In this document: positions 8,557 through 16,835 of the stretch, one piece after another | Layout of the letters: each line of letters begins with the position of its first letter | Numbering within the stretch: position 1 is the first letter of the stretch | From: Pulveribacter suum | GTDB lineage: Bacteria > Pseudomonadota > Gammaproteobacteria > Burkholderiales > Burkholderiaceae_C | Assembly (NCBI RefSeq): GCF_003013695.1 | Contig: NZ_CP027792.1 | Span: 1,632,501-1,696,500 of the forward strand | DNA: 64,000 bases | Direction: 5' to 3' | Made by a program: the position numbers and the translations under genes | Notes under the pieces: generated by a model | What the model was told of the DNA's origin: nothing | What the model saw: only the letters and a program-made list of their open reading frames with translations | The model's database searches: none

Positions 8557-9537
8557 TTACGGCTTGCGGTAGGCGTCCACCAGGGCCTTGCCGTCGGGGC
8601 CGGCCTTGTCCAGCCACTCCTTGAGCATGGTCTCGCCCACCTTGGCCATGTCGGCCTTCAGCGCGGCGCTGGGCGCCAGCACCTGCATGCCTTCGGCTTT
8701 CAGCTTGGCCAGGGTCTCGTCGTTGACGCGGCGGCTGGCGGCCCAGCCGCGCTTTTCGGCTTCGGCCGCGGCTTTGAGCACCGCGTCCTGCGTGGGCTTG
8801 TCCAGCGCGTCGAAGGCCTTCTTGTTCATGATGACCGCGTTCTTGGGCAGCCAGGCCTGGGTGTCGTAGTAGTACTTCAGGTGCTCATAGAGCTTGCTGT
8901 CCACGCCGGTGGCGCCGGAGGTCATGGTGGACTCGACCACGCCCGTGGCCAGCGCCTGCGAGAACTCGGCCGCCTGCACGGTGACGGGCTGGGCGCCCAC
9001 CAGTTCGGCAATGCGCGCGGTGGCGGGGCTGTAGGCGCGCCACTTGATGCCCTTCAAGTCCGCGGCCGTCTCCACCGGCTTCTTGGTGTAGATGCCCTGC
9101 GGTGGCCAGGCCACGGCGTATAGCAGCGCCATGCCCTGGTCGGCGAGTTTCTTTTCCAGGTAGGGCTTTTGCGCCTGGTACAGCTTCATGGACGCGTCGT
9201 AGCTGTCGGCCAGGAAAGGCAGGCCGTCCACGCCGAAGAGCTGCCACTCGTTTTGGAAGTTGACCAGCAAGATCTCGCCCAGCTGCGCCTGGCCCCCCTG
9301 CACGGCGCGCTTGATCTCGGGCGCCTTGAACAGCGAGGCGTTGGCATGCAGCGTGATCTTGAGCTTGCCGCCCGAGGCCTTGTCCACATCGCTGATGAAC
9401 TGCGCCATGTTCTCGGTGTGGAAGTTGCTCGCCGGGTAGGCGGCGGCCAGGTCCCACTTGGTCTGCGCCAGCAGGGGGGTGGTGCTGAAGGCGCCGGCCA
9501 GCGCAACGGCCAGGGCTGCAAGGTGTCGTCGCTGCAT
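8557..9537 (-). CDS. TRAP transporter substrate-binding protein (DctP-like)
   Basis: A 326-residue periplasmic protein. The signal peptide runs to about residue 25 (MQRRHLAALAVALAGAF, cleavage near 'LLAQ-TKW'). The mature part carries 'AAYPASNFHTENMAQFISDV', the 'GGQAQLGEI' segment and 'KGIKWRAYSP', where the Arg is the usual carboxylate-binding residue of DctP proteins. It delivers a carboxylate to the DctQM permease. It is the first gene of the minus-strand unit, and its 184-bp upstream region is shared with a divergent MarR-like regulator. Confidence 0.92.
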   Translation of the reverse strand: MQRRHLAALAVALAGAFSTTPLLAQTKWDLAAAYPASNFHTENMAQFISDVDKASGGKLKITLHANASLFKAPEIKRAVQGGQAQLGEILLVNFQNEWQLFGVDGLPFLADSYDASMKLYQAQKPYLEKKLADQGMALLYAVAWPPQGIYTKKPVETAADLKGIKWRAYSPATARIAELVGAQPVTVQAAEFSQALATGVVESTMTSGATGVDSKLYEHLKYYYDTQAWLPKNAVIMNKKAFDALDKPTQDAVLKAAAEAEKRGWAASRRVNDETLAKLKAEGMQVLAPSAALKADMAKVGETMLKEWLDKAGPDGKALVDAYRKP

Positions 9538-9621
9538 CTCGTGTCTCCGTGAGGGGGTGGTGGTCTGTCGGCCCGCGCTTGGGGCCTGCCCAATGTAGCG
9601 GCGCGGGGGCGCTTCGGCCCT

Positions 9622-9634
9622 AGGTGATTCACCT
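9622..9634. promoter_or_regulatory. Palindromic operator candidate between TRAP operon and regulator
   Basis: AGGTGATTCACCT is a perfect 13-bp palindrome around a central T. It sits in the 184-bp intergenic region between the divergent dctP (starts 9537) and MarR-like (starts 9722) genes, the expected place for a shared operator. Binding by the neighbouring regulator is inference. Confidence 0.45.
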
Positions 9635-9721
9635 GAACGTCAACAAAATGCCGGCAAATCGTCACGACACAACGAGCTGCTGGCGTAGCATGCCGGCACG
9701 CAATGCCCAGGGAGACGGACC

Positions 9722-10288
9722 ATGAGTGCCACCGGCAAGAACGCCAAGCCTGCCCGCCGTGGCGCCGCCGCGCGCGGGGCTGAGGAGCGCGCGCCCATCG
9801 TCTCGTCCTCGCACCTGGTGTCCACCCGCAGCGCGGAGATGAGCGAGTTCGAGTTCGGCCTGATCGTGGCCGGCAACGCCTTTCACCGCTGGGTGGTGCA
9901 CTGCATGGCCGCCGCCGGCCTGCGCGACTTGACGCCGCTGGACGTGGTGGTGCTGCACCACGTCACGCACCGCGCACGCGACAAGCGACTGGCCGACATC
10001 TGCTTCATCATGAATGTGGAGGACACCCACGTGGTGAATTACTCGCTGAAAAAGCTGCAGGGCCTGGGCGTGGTAGCCGCCAGCAAGAACGGCAAGGAAG
10101 TCACCTACGCGCCCACCGAGGCCGGCCGCGCCCACGTCGAGCGCTACCGCGCCATCCGCGAGGCCTGCCTGATCGACGCGCTGCACGCGCATGACGAGCT
10201 GAACCGCGACATCGGCGAGCTGGCGCGCCTGCTGCGCATGCTCTCGGGCATGTACGACCAGGCGGCGCGGGCGGCGGCGTCCATGTAG
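9722..10288 (+). CDS. MarR-type winged-helix transcriptional regulator
   Basis: A 188-residue protein with a disordered, basic N-terminus (about 35 residues) and a winged helix at about residues 75-140. The segment 'DICFIMNVEDTHVVNYSLKKLQGLG' is the recognition helix region, followed by a wing with 'KNGKEVTYAPTEAGRAHVERY'. This matches the MarR-like HTH_27 group. It is divergent from the TRAP transporter operon, so it may regulate it; the ligand is unknown. The palindrome at 9622-9634 is a candidate operator. An alternative start at the Met near residue 40 (9839) would remove the disordered tail. Confidence 0.8.
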   Translation: MSATGKNAKPARRGAAARGAEERAPIVSSSHLVSTRSAEMSEFEFGLIVAGNAFHRWVVHCMAAAGLRDLTPLDVVVLHHVTHRARDKRLADICFIMNVEDTHVVNYSLKKLQGLGVVAASKNGKEVTYAPTEAGRAHVERYRAIREACLIDALHAHDELNRDIGELARLLRMLSGMYDQAARAAASM

Positions 10289-10294
10289 GGTATT

Positions 10295-10314
10295 CCTGCC
10301 GCCGGGGCGGCAGG
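10295..10314. other. GC-rich hairpin in the phaR upstream region
   Basis: CCTGCCGC / GCGGCAGG with a four-base loop (CGGG), 7 bp after the regulator stop. There is no T-run, so it is a weak terminator candidate at best, possibly separating the regulator from phaR. Confidence 0.4.
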
Positions 10315-10391
10315 GGCGCTGCCTAGAATCTGCTGCACTGCAATACGAAACCCGTCGGCCTTTTGCCGGCGGACTCAGCGAGGATTTCCCG

Positions 10392-10952
10392 GTGCCAGAA
10401 AAAACCCCCGACTCCAGCCAGGACCCGAGCGCCGGCGCCGCCGCACCGCGCGAGCGCATCATCAAGAAGTACCCCAACCGGCGCCTGTACGACACCAACA
10501 CCTCCACCTACATCACGCTGGCCGAGGTCAAGCAGCTGGTCATCGACGGCGAGCCCGTGATGGTGCGCGACGCCAAGACGGGCGACGACCTCACGCGCAG
10601 CATCCTGCTGCAGATCATCCTGGAGGAAGAGGCCGGCGGCGCGCCCATGTTCAGCGAGGCGGCACTGGCCAACATCATCCGCTTCTACGGCCATGCCATG
10701 CAGGGCTACATGGGCGCCTACCTGGAGAAGAACGTGCAGATGTTCAGCGAGGCCCAGGCCCGCCTGGCCGAACAGGCGCAGGGAATGTCGCCAGACAAGT
10801 GGGCCCAGTTCATGCAGCTGAATTCGCCCCTCATGAAGAACTGGATGGGCAGCTACGCCGAGCAGTCGCACAATGCCTTTGCGCAGATGAACGAGCACAT
10901 GCAGCGCCAGACCGAGCAGATGCTGGAGGCTTTTGGCCTGAAAAAACGCTGA
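10392..10952 (+). CDS. phaR: Polyhydroxyalkanoate synthesis repressor PhaR
   Basis: A 186-residue DNA-binding protein. The PHB/PHA accumulation regulator DNA-binding domain begins at about residue 18 with '[20 protein letters not shown]', the family hallmark. '[22 protein letters not shown]' and '[15 protein letters not shown]' follow. The C-terminal half is helical and Gln/Met-rich ('[14 protein letters not shown]'), as in PhaR proteins that bind PHB granules. Family members repress phasin and PHB genes until polymer appears. The start is GTG, chosen because AGGA lies seven bases upstream. No PHA synthase gene is in the window. Confidence 0.93.
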   Translation: MPEKTPDSSQDPSAGAAAPRERIIKKYPNRRLYDTNTSTYITLAEVKQLVIDGEPVMVRDAKTGDDLTRSILLQIILEEEAGGAPMFSEAALANIIRFYGHAMQGYMGAYLEKNVQMFSEAQARLAEQAQGMSPDKWAQFMQLNSPLMKNWMGSYAEQSHNAFAQMNEHMQRQTEQMLEAFGLKKR

Positions 10953-10980
10953 GCTCGCGCCCTCTGGGAAAATGCGGGCG

Positions 10981-12396
10981 ATGAGCGACGCACACGCCCC
11001 CACCTTGAACTCCCCCACCACCCCCGCGCAGGCGCCAAAAATAGGCTTCGTCAGCCTGGGCTGCCCCAAGAACCTGACGGACTCCGAACTGATCCTGACC
11101 CAGCTCTCGGCCGAGGGCTACCAGACCTCCAAGACCTTCCAGGGCGCGGACCTGGTCATCGTCAACACCTGCGGCTTCATCGACGACGCCGTCAAGGAAA
11201 GCCTGGACACCATTGGCGAGGCGCTGGCGGACAACGGCCGCGTCATCGTCACCGGCTGCCTGGGCGCCAAGGCCGGCAAGGACGGCGGCACGCTGGTGCA
11301 GGACGTGCACCCCAGCGTGCTGGCCGTCACGGGCCCGCACGCCGCGCAGGAGGTCATGGACGCAGTGCATCGCACGCTGCCCAAACCGCACGACCCCTTC
11401 CTGGACCTGGTGCCCGGCGCCTTTGGCGAGGCCGGCATCAAGCTGACGCCGCGCCACTATGCATACATGAAGATCAGCGAGGGCTGCAACCACCGCTGCA
11501 CGTTCTGCATCATCCCGTCCATGCGCGGCGACCTGGTCTCGCGGCCCATCGGCGACGTGCTGAAGGAAGCACGCGCGCTGTTCGAGGGCGGCGTGAAAGA
11601 GCTGCTGGTCGTGAGCCAGGACACCTCGGCCTATGGCGTGGACGTGAAGTACCGCACCGGTTTTTGGGACGGCAAGCCGGTGCGCACGCGCACGCAGGAG
11701 CTGGTGCAGGCCCTGGGCGAGCTGGCCCGGCCGCACGGCGCCTGGGTGCGGCTGCACTACGTCTATCCCTACCCCAGCGTGGATGAGCTGATCCCGCTGA
11801 TGAACGAGGGCCTGGTGCTGCCCTACCTGGACGTGCCGCTGCAGCACAGCCACCCGGACGTCCTGAAGCGCATGAAGCGCCCGGCCAGCGGCGAGCGCAA
11901 TCTGGAGCGCATCCAGCGCTGGCGCGAGGCCTGCCCGCAGCTGGTGATTCGCAGCACCTTCATCGCCGGCTTTCCCGGCGAGACGGAAGAGGAGTTCCAG
12001 CACCTGCTCGACTTCGTGCGCGAGGCGCAAATCGACCGCGCCGGCTGCTTTGCCTACAGCGACGTGCCCGGCGCTACGGCCAACGCACTGCCCGGCATGC
12101 TGCCCATTGAGCTGCGCGAAGAGCGCCGCGCGCGCTTCATGGCCGTGGCCGAGGGCGTGTCAACGGCCCGCCTGCAGCAGCGCGTGGGCTCGACCATGCA
12201 GGTGCTGGTGGACAAGGCCGTGAGCCTGGGCAAGAAGGGCGGCATCGGCCGCACCTATGCCGATGCGCCCGAGATCGACGGCGTGGTGCATCTGCAGCCG
12301 CCCGAGAAGCTCAGCAAGACCTATAAGACGGGCGAGTTCGTGCGCGCGCGCATCGTGGGCACGCAGGGGCACGACCTGGTGGGCATCCCGGTATGA
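10981..12396 (+). CDS. rimO: Ribosomal protein S12 methylthiotransferase RimO
   Basis: A 471-residue radical SAM enzyme that adds a methylthio group to the conserved Asp of ribosomal protein S12. It has an N-terminal UPF0004 domain ('[16 protein letters not shown]' and '[14 protein letters not shown]', with the three Cys that bind the auxiliary 4Fe-4S cluster). The radical SAM core motif is '[17 protein letters not shown]' (CxxxCxxC), followed by 'HYVYPYP' and a C-terminal TRAM domain. The ATG at 10981 gives the usual short leader; an in-frame ATG nine bases earlier is possible. It is convergent with efp, with a strong bidirectional terminator between. Confidence 0.96.
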   Translation: MSDAHAPTLNSPTTPAQAPKIGFVSLGCPKNLTDSELILTQLSAEGYQTSKTFQGADLVIVNTCGFIDDAVKESLDTIGEALADNGRVIVTGCLGAKAGKDGGTLVQDVHPSVLAVTGPHAAQEVMDAVHRTLPKPHDPFLDLVPGAFGEAGIKLTPRHYAYMKISEGCNHRCTFCIIPSMRGDLVSRPIGDVLKEARALFEGGVKELLVVSQDTSAYGVDVKYRTGFWDGKPVRTRTQELVQALGELARPHGAWVRLHYVYPYPSVDELIPLMNEGLVLPYLDVPLQHSHPDVLKRMKRPASGERNLERIQRWREACPQLVIRSTFIAGFPGETEEEFQHLLDFVREAQIDRAGCFAYSDVPGATANALPGMLPIELREERRARFMAVAEGVSTARLQQRVGSTMQVLVDKAVSLGKKGGIGRTYADAPEIDGVVHLQPPEKLSKTYKTGEFVRARIVGTQGHDLVGIPV

Positions 12397-12404
12397 CATC
12401 ACTA

Positions 12405-12452
12405 CGTTTTTGATAGCTACCAGCGCTTGCCAGTCAAGCGCTGCAGCCTCAA
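12405..12452. repeat. Dispersed hairpin repeat R1, copy c
   Basis: A TTTTTGATAGCTACCAGCGC tail/arm, then CAAGCGCTG as the second arm. It is in the opposite orientation relative to copies a and b, and sits between the rimO stop and the terminator. Confidence 0.7.
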
Positions 12453-12462
12453 AAGACCATGA

Positions 12463-12491
12463 AAAAAGGCTTCCCGATGGGAAGCCTTTTT
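12463..12491. terminator. Bidirectional rho-independent terminator between rimO and efp
   Basis: A 13-bp perfect stem, AAAAAGGCTTCCC / GGGAAGCCTTTTT, with a three-base loop GAT. The A-run on one side and T-run on the other serve both converging genes. Confidence 0.9.
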
Positions 12492-12513
12492 GCCGGCGGT
12501 GCCGAAGCGCCGA

Positions 12514-13068
12514 TCAGACGCGCTTGCGGTACTCGCCCGTGCGGGTGTCGATTTCAATCTTGTCGCCCTGGTCCACGAACAGCGGCACGGGCACTTCGAA
12601 GCCGGTGGCTATTTTTGCCGGCTTGAGCACCTTGCCCGAGGTGTCGCCCTTGACGGCCGGCTCGGTCCAGGTGATCTCGCGCTCGACGCTGGTGGGCAGC
12701 TCGACCGAGATGGCCTTGCCGTCGTAGAACACCACTTCGGCGGTCATGCCGTCTTCCAGGTAGCTGATGGCGTCGCCCATGTTGCTGGCTTCCACCTCGT
12801 ACTGGTTGTACTCGGCGTCCATCCACACGTACATCGGGTCGGCGAAGTAGGAGTAAGTGCACTCCTTCTTGTCCAGCACGACGTTGTCGATCTTGTCGTC
12901 GGCCTTGAAGACGATTTCCGTGCCCATGTTGTTGAGCAGGCCCTTGAGCTTCATGCGCACGGTGGCGGCGCCGCGCCCGCCGCGGGCGTATTCGGTCTTC
13001 AGGACGATCATGGGGTCCTTGCCCTGCATGATCACGTTGCCGGCGCGGATTTCTTGAGCGATTTTCAT
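12514..13068 (-). CDS. efp: Elongation factor P
   Basis: A 184-residue translation factor that relieves ribosome stalling at polyproline stretches. The chosen ATG gives '[19 protein letters not shown]', the normal EF-P start; an upstream in-frame extension has no EF-P similarity. The tip loop reads '[11 protein letters not shown]' with Arg at position 32, not the Lys34 of the EpmA/B type. This is the substrate form for arginine rhamnosylation by EarP, whose gene lies 171 bp upstream on the same strand. The C-terminal OB domains end '[17 protein letters not shown]'. Confidence 0.96.
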   Translation of the reverse strand: MKIAQEIRAGNVIMQGKDPMIVLKTEYARGGRGAATVRMKLKGLLNNMGTEIVFKADDKIDNVVLDKKECTYSYFADPMYVWMDAEYNQYEVEASNMGDAISYLEDGMTAEVVFYDGKAISVELPTSVEREITWTEPAVKGDTSGKVLKPAKIATGFEVPVPLFVDQGDKIEIDTRTGEYRKRV

Positions 13069-13239
13069 GGCTGGTTGCCTGGGTAGTGAAGGGTGGGCCG
13101 CTGCACCGTCGGGTGGGGCGGGCTGGCAGCGCGGGCTGCCTTCCACCCCGGCGCCAGGTGCGTGCGCGGCGGGGGCGCCGGCGGGGCGTCGCTACCTGTG
13201 GGGCAGCTGCCGATCGTCAATGGCGCAAAGCCTGCGATT

Positions 13240-14340
13240 CTAACTTTTCTGCTGAGCAAAACCCAGCAGTTGTGTCAACAAATCCGCCTGCTGGATAAGG
13301 CGATTGCGCGCCGCCAGGGTGCATGCGCGCCACTCTTGCAGCGTGGCGGGCTGCAGGGCGGGCAGGGCGGCGGGCGGTGCCAGGCCGTTCCACGCCAGGT
13401 GCGCCCGGCGCAGCGAGGCCGGCGCCTGCAGCCAGTCCAAAAAAGCGTGCAGCTTGGCGTGGTGTGCGTCATCGTGCTGGGGGTAGATATGCCAGACGAA
13501 CGGCTGGCCCGCCCACAGGGCGCGCACCAGCGAATCCTCGCCGCGCACGAAGTTCAGGTCGCAGGCCCACAGCATCTCGTCAAAGGCGGGCTGCGGGCAG
13601 GCCGGCAGGTATGAAACTGATAGCTGTCCGCGCTTGCCCAGCGAGGGTTTGAGGCCGATTTCAGGTAAATCTCTGTCCAGCACGGCACGCAGCGCCGCGG
13701 CGGCCCGTCCGGGCGTGGCCAGCAGGTGGACGTGCTGGGCGGCGCCCAGTTGCCGCACCAGCTCGGCCAGCGCCGGCGGCTCGTAGCAAAACAGGGAGAC
13801 GGCCAGTGCCTGCGGCGCGATGCCGTGGCGCGCGCGCCAGGCGCCGCGGTCGAAGGCGCCGTGGCGCGCGGCGAGGTCCGGCTCGCGCAGCAGGCCGCCG
13901 GTGCGCGGCGTGAAGCCGGGGTAGAAGAACCAGCGCGTCAGCCCCGCGCCGGGGCCGGTGCCCAGGGGCGAGGGCAGCTGGTGGCAGCGCTCCACATAGC
14001 CCTCGGCCGACAGGTATTCCAGGTTGATCCACACAGGTTTTCGGGCTCTGGCCCTTGCTGCATCAGCGATGGAAGCTATGAATGCAGGAGCGATCTCGCA
14101 GCCGAAAGCCTCCACCACCACGTCGCCGGGGCCATCCCCGGGCGGCTGCGCGGGCCAGGGCAGCACCTGCACGCCGGGCGCGCCGCCTGGCGCCATCCAG
14201 GCCAGGGCGCTGGCGTCGTCCGTCCACAGCCGCACGGCATGCCCGCGCGCACCCAGCTGCGCGGCCAGGCGCCAGCACACGCCGATGTCGCCGAAGTTGT
14301 CGATGACCTGGCAAAAGAGGTCCCAGCGCAGCCCGCTCAT
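13240..14340 (-). CDS. earP: EF-P arginine rhamnosyltransferase EarP
   Basis: A 366-residue GT-B glycosyltransferase (DUF2331, GT104) that transfers rhamnose from dTDP-rhamnose to EF-P Arg32. The N-terminus 'WDLFCQVIDNFGDIGVCWRLA' (in two parts) has the conserved Asp14 and Asp18 of the active site. The C-terminal 'FVRGEDSLVRALWAGQPFVW' and following 'HIYPQHDDAHHAKLHAFLDW' bind the nucleotide sugar. The start overlaps the LysR stop (ATGA). Two AT-richer stretches resembling repeat R1 lie inside the gene (near 13609-13672 and 14035-14095). They encode a linker before 'GQLSVSYLP' and the stretch before 'KPVWINLEYLSAE'. Confidence 0.94.
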   Translation of the reverse strand: MSGLRWDLFCQVIDNFGDIGVCWRLAAQLGARGHAVRLWTDDASALAWMAPGGAPGVQVLPWPAQPPGDGPGDVVVEAFGCEIAPAFIASIADAARARARKPVWINLEYLSAEGYVERCHQLPSPLGTGPGAGLTRWFFYPGFTPRTGGLLREPDLAARHGAFDRGAWRARHGIAPQALAVSLFCYEPPALAELVRQLGAAQHVHLLATPGRAAAALRAVLDRDLPEIGLKPSLGKRGQLSVSYLPACPQPAFDEMLWACDLNFVRGEDSLVRALWAGQPFVWHIYPQHDDAHHAKLHAFLDWLQAPASLRRAHLAWNGLAPPAALPALQPATLQEWRACTLAARNRLIQQADLLTQLLGFAQQKS

Positions 14341-15239
14341 GCACCGTCCTCGGCGGCGGGCGCGCGCAGGTGCTCCACGAACAGCCGCGCCACGCTGGAC
14401 AGCGACTCGTCCGCCCGCACGCACAGCGACAGGCGCCGGCGCGCCCAGGGCTCGGCCAGGGTGACGGTGCGGATGGCCAGCGTGCCGCGCAGCAGCTGCG
14501 CGCTGCCGCGCGGCAGCACCGCCACGCCCAGGCCCGCGGAGACCATCAGACACAGCGCGTCGTAGCTGGTGACCTGCATGCGCAGCTTCAAGGGCGCCTC
14601 CAGCTCGGCCGCGGCGCGCGTCAGCTGGTGGTTGATGGCGCTGCCCGGGTGCATGCCGACGAAGTCCCAGGGCAGGGCCTCGGCCAGGCGCACGCTGCGC
14701 CGTCGCGCCAGGGCATGGCCGGCGGGCACGATCAGCACCAGTTCGTCCTCGCGCCAGGGCAGCAGGGCCACGCGCTCGCCGTAGCTGCCGTGGTGCAGGA
14801 TGCCGACATCGGCCGCGTTCTCCGCCACCGAGCGCGCCACGGCAGTGCTGATCTGCTCTTGCAGCTGCACCTGCACCTGCGGGTGCGCAGCCATGAAGCG
14901 CTGCAGCTCGCCGGGCAGGAACTGCGTGATGGCCGAGATGTTGGCCACCACGCGCAGGTGCCCGCGCACCCCGGCGCGAAAGTCGCGCATCTGCGCGCCG
15001 ATGCCGTCCAGGTCGTTGAGCACGCCGCGCGCCAGGTGCAGCAGGGTGTAGGCGGCGGCGGTGGGTTCGGTGCCGCGGTTGCTGCGCGCGAACAGCTCCA
15101 CGCGCAGCACGCTCTCCAGCTCGGCCAGGCGGCGGCTGGCGGCCGAAGGGGCGATGTGCTCGCGCGCAGCGGCGCGGGCGATGGCGTTTTCCTCCATCAC
15201 CGCGACGAACAGGCGCAGCGAGAGCGGGTCGAGCTTCAT
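14337..15239 (-). CDS. LysR family transcriptional regulator
   Basis: A 300-residue LysR-type regulator. The helix-turn-helix lies at about residues 18-40 ('AIARAAAREHIAPSAASRRLAELE'), followed by the linker helix and two substrate-binding subdomains starting near residue 90 ('RGHLRVVANISAITQFLPGEL'). It is divergent from the CoA-transferase / lyase / Bug operon, the usual arrangement for a LysR activator of catabolic genes, but the 272-bp structured element lies between. Its stop overlaps the earP start by 4 bp, an odd coupling of a metabolic regulator to a translation-factor modifier. The effector is unknown. Confidence 0.9.
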   Translation of the reverse strand: MKLDPLSLRLFVAVMEENAIARAAAREHIAPSAASRRLAELESVLRVELFARSNRGTEPTAAAYTLLHLARGVLNDLDGIGAQMRDFRAGVRGHLRVVANISAITQFLPGELQRFMAAHPQVQVQLQEQISTAVARSVAENAADVGILHHGSYGERVALLPWREDELVLIVPAGHALARRRSVRLAEALPWDFVGMHPGSAINHQLTRAAAELEAPLKLRMQVTSYDALCLMVSAGLGVAVLPRGSAQLLRGTLAIRTVTLAEPWARRRLSLCVRADESLSSVARLFVEHLRAPAAEDGA

Positions 15240-15250
15240 GGCCGCCGATG

Positions 15251-15522
15251 TTAGAGCCTGTTCAATGCCTTTTCATGGTGCCCGCAAGGCAGCAAACAGC
15301 CGCAATCAAGGCGCCCGCCGCGGGCCATGGCCGGCGCCTGGCCAAGGCGGGCAACGCGGAGTGCGGCTGTTTGCTGCGTTGCCCGCAGGGCTGCCTCGCC
15401 AAGGCAGCATCTGCCGCGTTGCAAATCCTCGCCGGGCCACCAGCCCGGCTGCGGTTTGCGCCTTGCAGCTGCTGCCTTGGCGAGGCAACGGGCACCATGA
15501 AAAGGCATTGAGCAGGCTCTTA
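15251..15522. mobile_element. MITE-like 272-bp element with 34-bp terminal inverted repeats
   Basis: The ends 15251-15284 and 15489-15522 are inverted repeats matching at 32 of 34 positions (left end TTAGAGCCTGTTCAATGCCT). Inside are nested perfect inverted repeats: 16 bp (15289-15304 with 15362-15377), 17 bp (15393-15409 with 15470-15486) and a 7-bp GC hairpin (15431-15437 with 15443-15449). It has no credible protein; the short open frames are side effects of the symmetry. No clear target duplication is visible. It fills the 381-bp gap between the divergent LysR and CoA-transferase genes. The last 98 bp, up to the AGGAG box at 15611, are unique sequence that should hold the CoA-transferase promoter. 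Confidence 0.75.
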
Positions 15523-15620
15523 CGCCCGGCCATGCCGCTTTGCGATGGCAGCGTCGCGCTTGAGCGTTTTGCGCGTGCGGGGCGGGCGCGCATCATGCCC
15601 GCGGCTATGGCAGGAGACCT

Positions 15621-16835
15621 ATGACGAGCAAGCAAGACACCGCTGCGCCGGCCGCCCTGCACGGGGTGCGCGTGATCGAGATGGGGCAGCTCATCGCCGG
15701 GCCGTTTTGCGGCAAGACGCTGGGCGAGTTCGGCGCCGACGTGGTGAAGATCGAAGCCGTGGGCGCGGGCGATCCGCTGCGCAACTGGCGGCTGCTCCAG
15801 AACGGCACCTCGGTGTGGTGGCAGGTGCAGTCACGCAACAAGAAGTCGGTGGCGCTGGACTTGCGCCAGGCCGAGGCGCAGGACATCGTGCGCACGCTGG
15901 TGGCCGAGGCCGACGTGCTGATCGAGAACTTCCGCCCCGGCACGCTGGAGGGCTGGGGCCTGTCGCCCCAGGCGCTGCACGCGCTCAACCCGGGCCTGGT
16001 CATCCTGCGCATCTCCGGCTACGGCCAGACCGGGCCGTACCGCGACCTGCCGGGCTTCGGCGTGATCGGCGAGGCCATGGGCGGGCTGCGCCACCTGACG
16101 GCCGAGCCCGGCCGCGTGCCGGTGCGCGTGGGCGTGTCCATCGGCGACACCCTGGCGGCGCTGCACGGCGCCATCGGCGTGATGATGGCGCTGTACCACC
16201 GCAAGGTGAATGGCGGCGCTGGCCAGGTGATCGACGTGGCGCTGCACGAGGCGGTCTTCAACTGCATGGAAAGCCTGATCCCGGAGTACAGCGCCTTCGG
16301 CGCCGTGCGCGAGGCCGCCGGCAGCGCGCTGCCGGGCATTGCGCCCAGCAACGCCTATCCCTGCCAGGACGGCTGGGTGCTGGTGGCCGGCAACGGCGAC
16401 AGCATCTTCAAGCGCCTGATGGCCGCCATCGGGCGCCCGGACCTGGCCGACGCGCCGGACCTGGCCGACAACGCCGGGCGCGTGGCCCGCGTGGCCGAGA
16501 TCGACGCCGCCATCGCCGCCTGGACGCAGCAGCGCACCGTGGCCGACGTGATGCAGCTGCTGGGCGCAGCGCGCGTGCCGGCCGGCAAGGTCTATACCGC
16601 CCGCGACATCGCCGAAGACCCGCACTACCGCGCCCGCGACATGCTGCTGACGCAGCGCACGCGTGGCGGCGACGAGCTGCTGGTGCCGGGCATCGTGCCC
16701 AAGCTGTCGGGCACGCCGGGCCGCGTGCGCAGCAGCGCGCCCGGCCTGGGCGACGACACCGACGCCGTGCTGGCCGAGGCCGGCCTCAGCCAGGAGCAGA
16801 TCGCGCTGCTGCGCGCCAAGGGGGTGATCCAGTGA
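15621..16835 (+). CDS. CaiB/BaiF family CoA-transferase
   Basis: A 404-residue family III CoA-transferase. Features are 'VIEMGQLIAGPFCGKTLGEFGADVVKIE' (read in parts near residues 16-43), 'SRNKKSVALDLRQAEAQDI' and the catalytic region 'VLIENFRPGTLEGWGLSP', with the expected Asp within 'RDLPGFGVIGEAMGG'. It moves CoA between carboxylic acids in the cytosol. It is followed by an HMG-CoA-lyase-like enzyme with a 4-bp overlap, suggesting activation and then C-C cleavage of a branched or dicarboxylic acid. AGGAG is present eight bases before the ATG. Confidence 0.92.
   Translation: MTSKQDTAAPAALHGVRVIEMGQLIAGPFCGKTLGEFGADVVKIEAVGAGDPLRNWRLLQNGTSVWWQVQSRNKKSVALDLRQAEAQDIVRTLVAEADVLIENFRPGTLEGWGLSPQALHALNPGLVILRISGYGQTGPYRDLPGFGVIGEAMGGLRHLTAEPGRVPVRVGVSIGDTLAALHGAIGVMMALYHRKVNGGAGQVIDVALHEAVFNCMESLIPEYSAFGAVREAAGSALPGIAPSNAYPCQDGWVLVAGNGDSIFKRLMAAIGRPDLADAPDLADNAGRVARVAEIDAAIAAWTQQRTVADVMQLLGAARVPAGKVYTARDIAEDPHYRARDMLLTQRTRGGDELLVPGIVPKLSGTPGRVRSSAPGLGDDTDAVLAEAGLSQEQIALLRAKGVIQ

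Noticed and set aside
15251..15508. Short open frames on both strands within the structured element
   Set aside because: They arise from the inverted-repeat symmetry and repeat each other's residues; no ribosome-binding site or homologue pattern.
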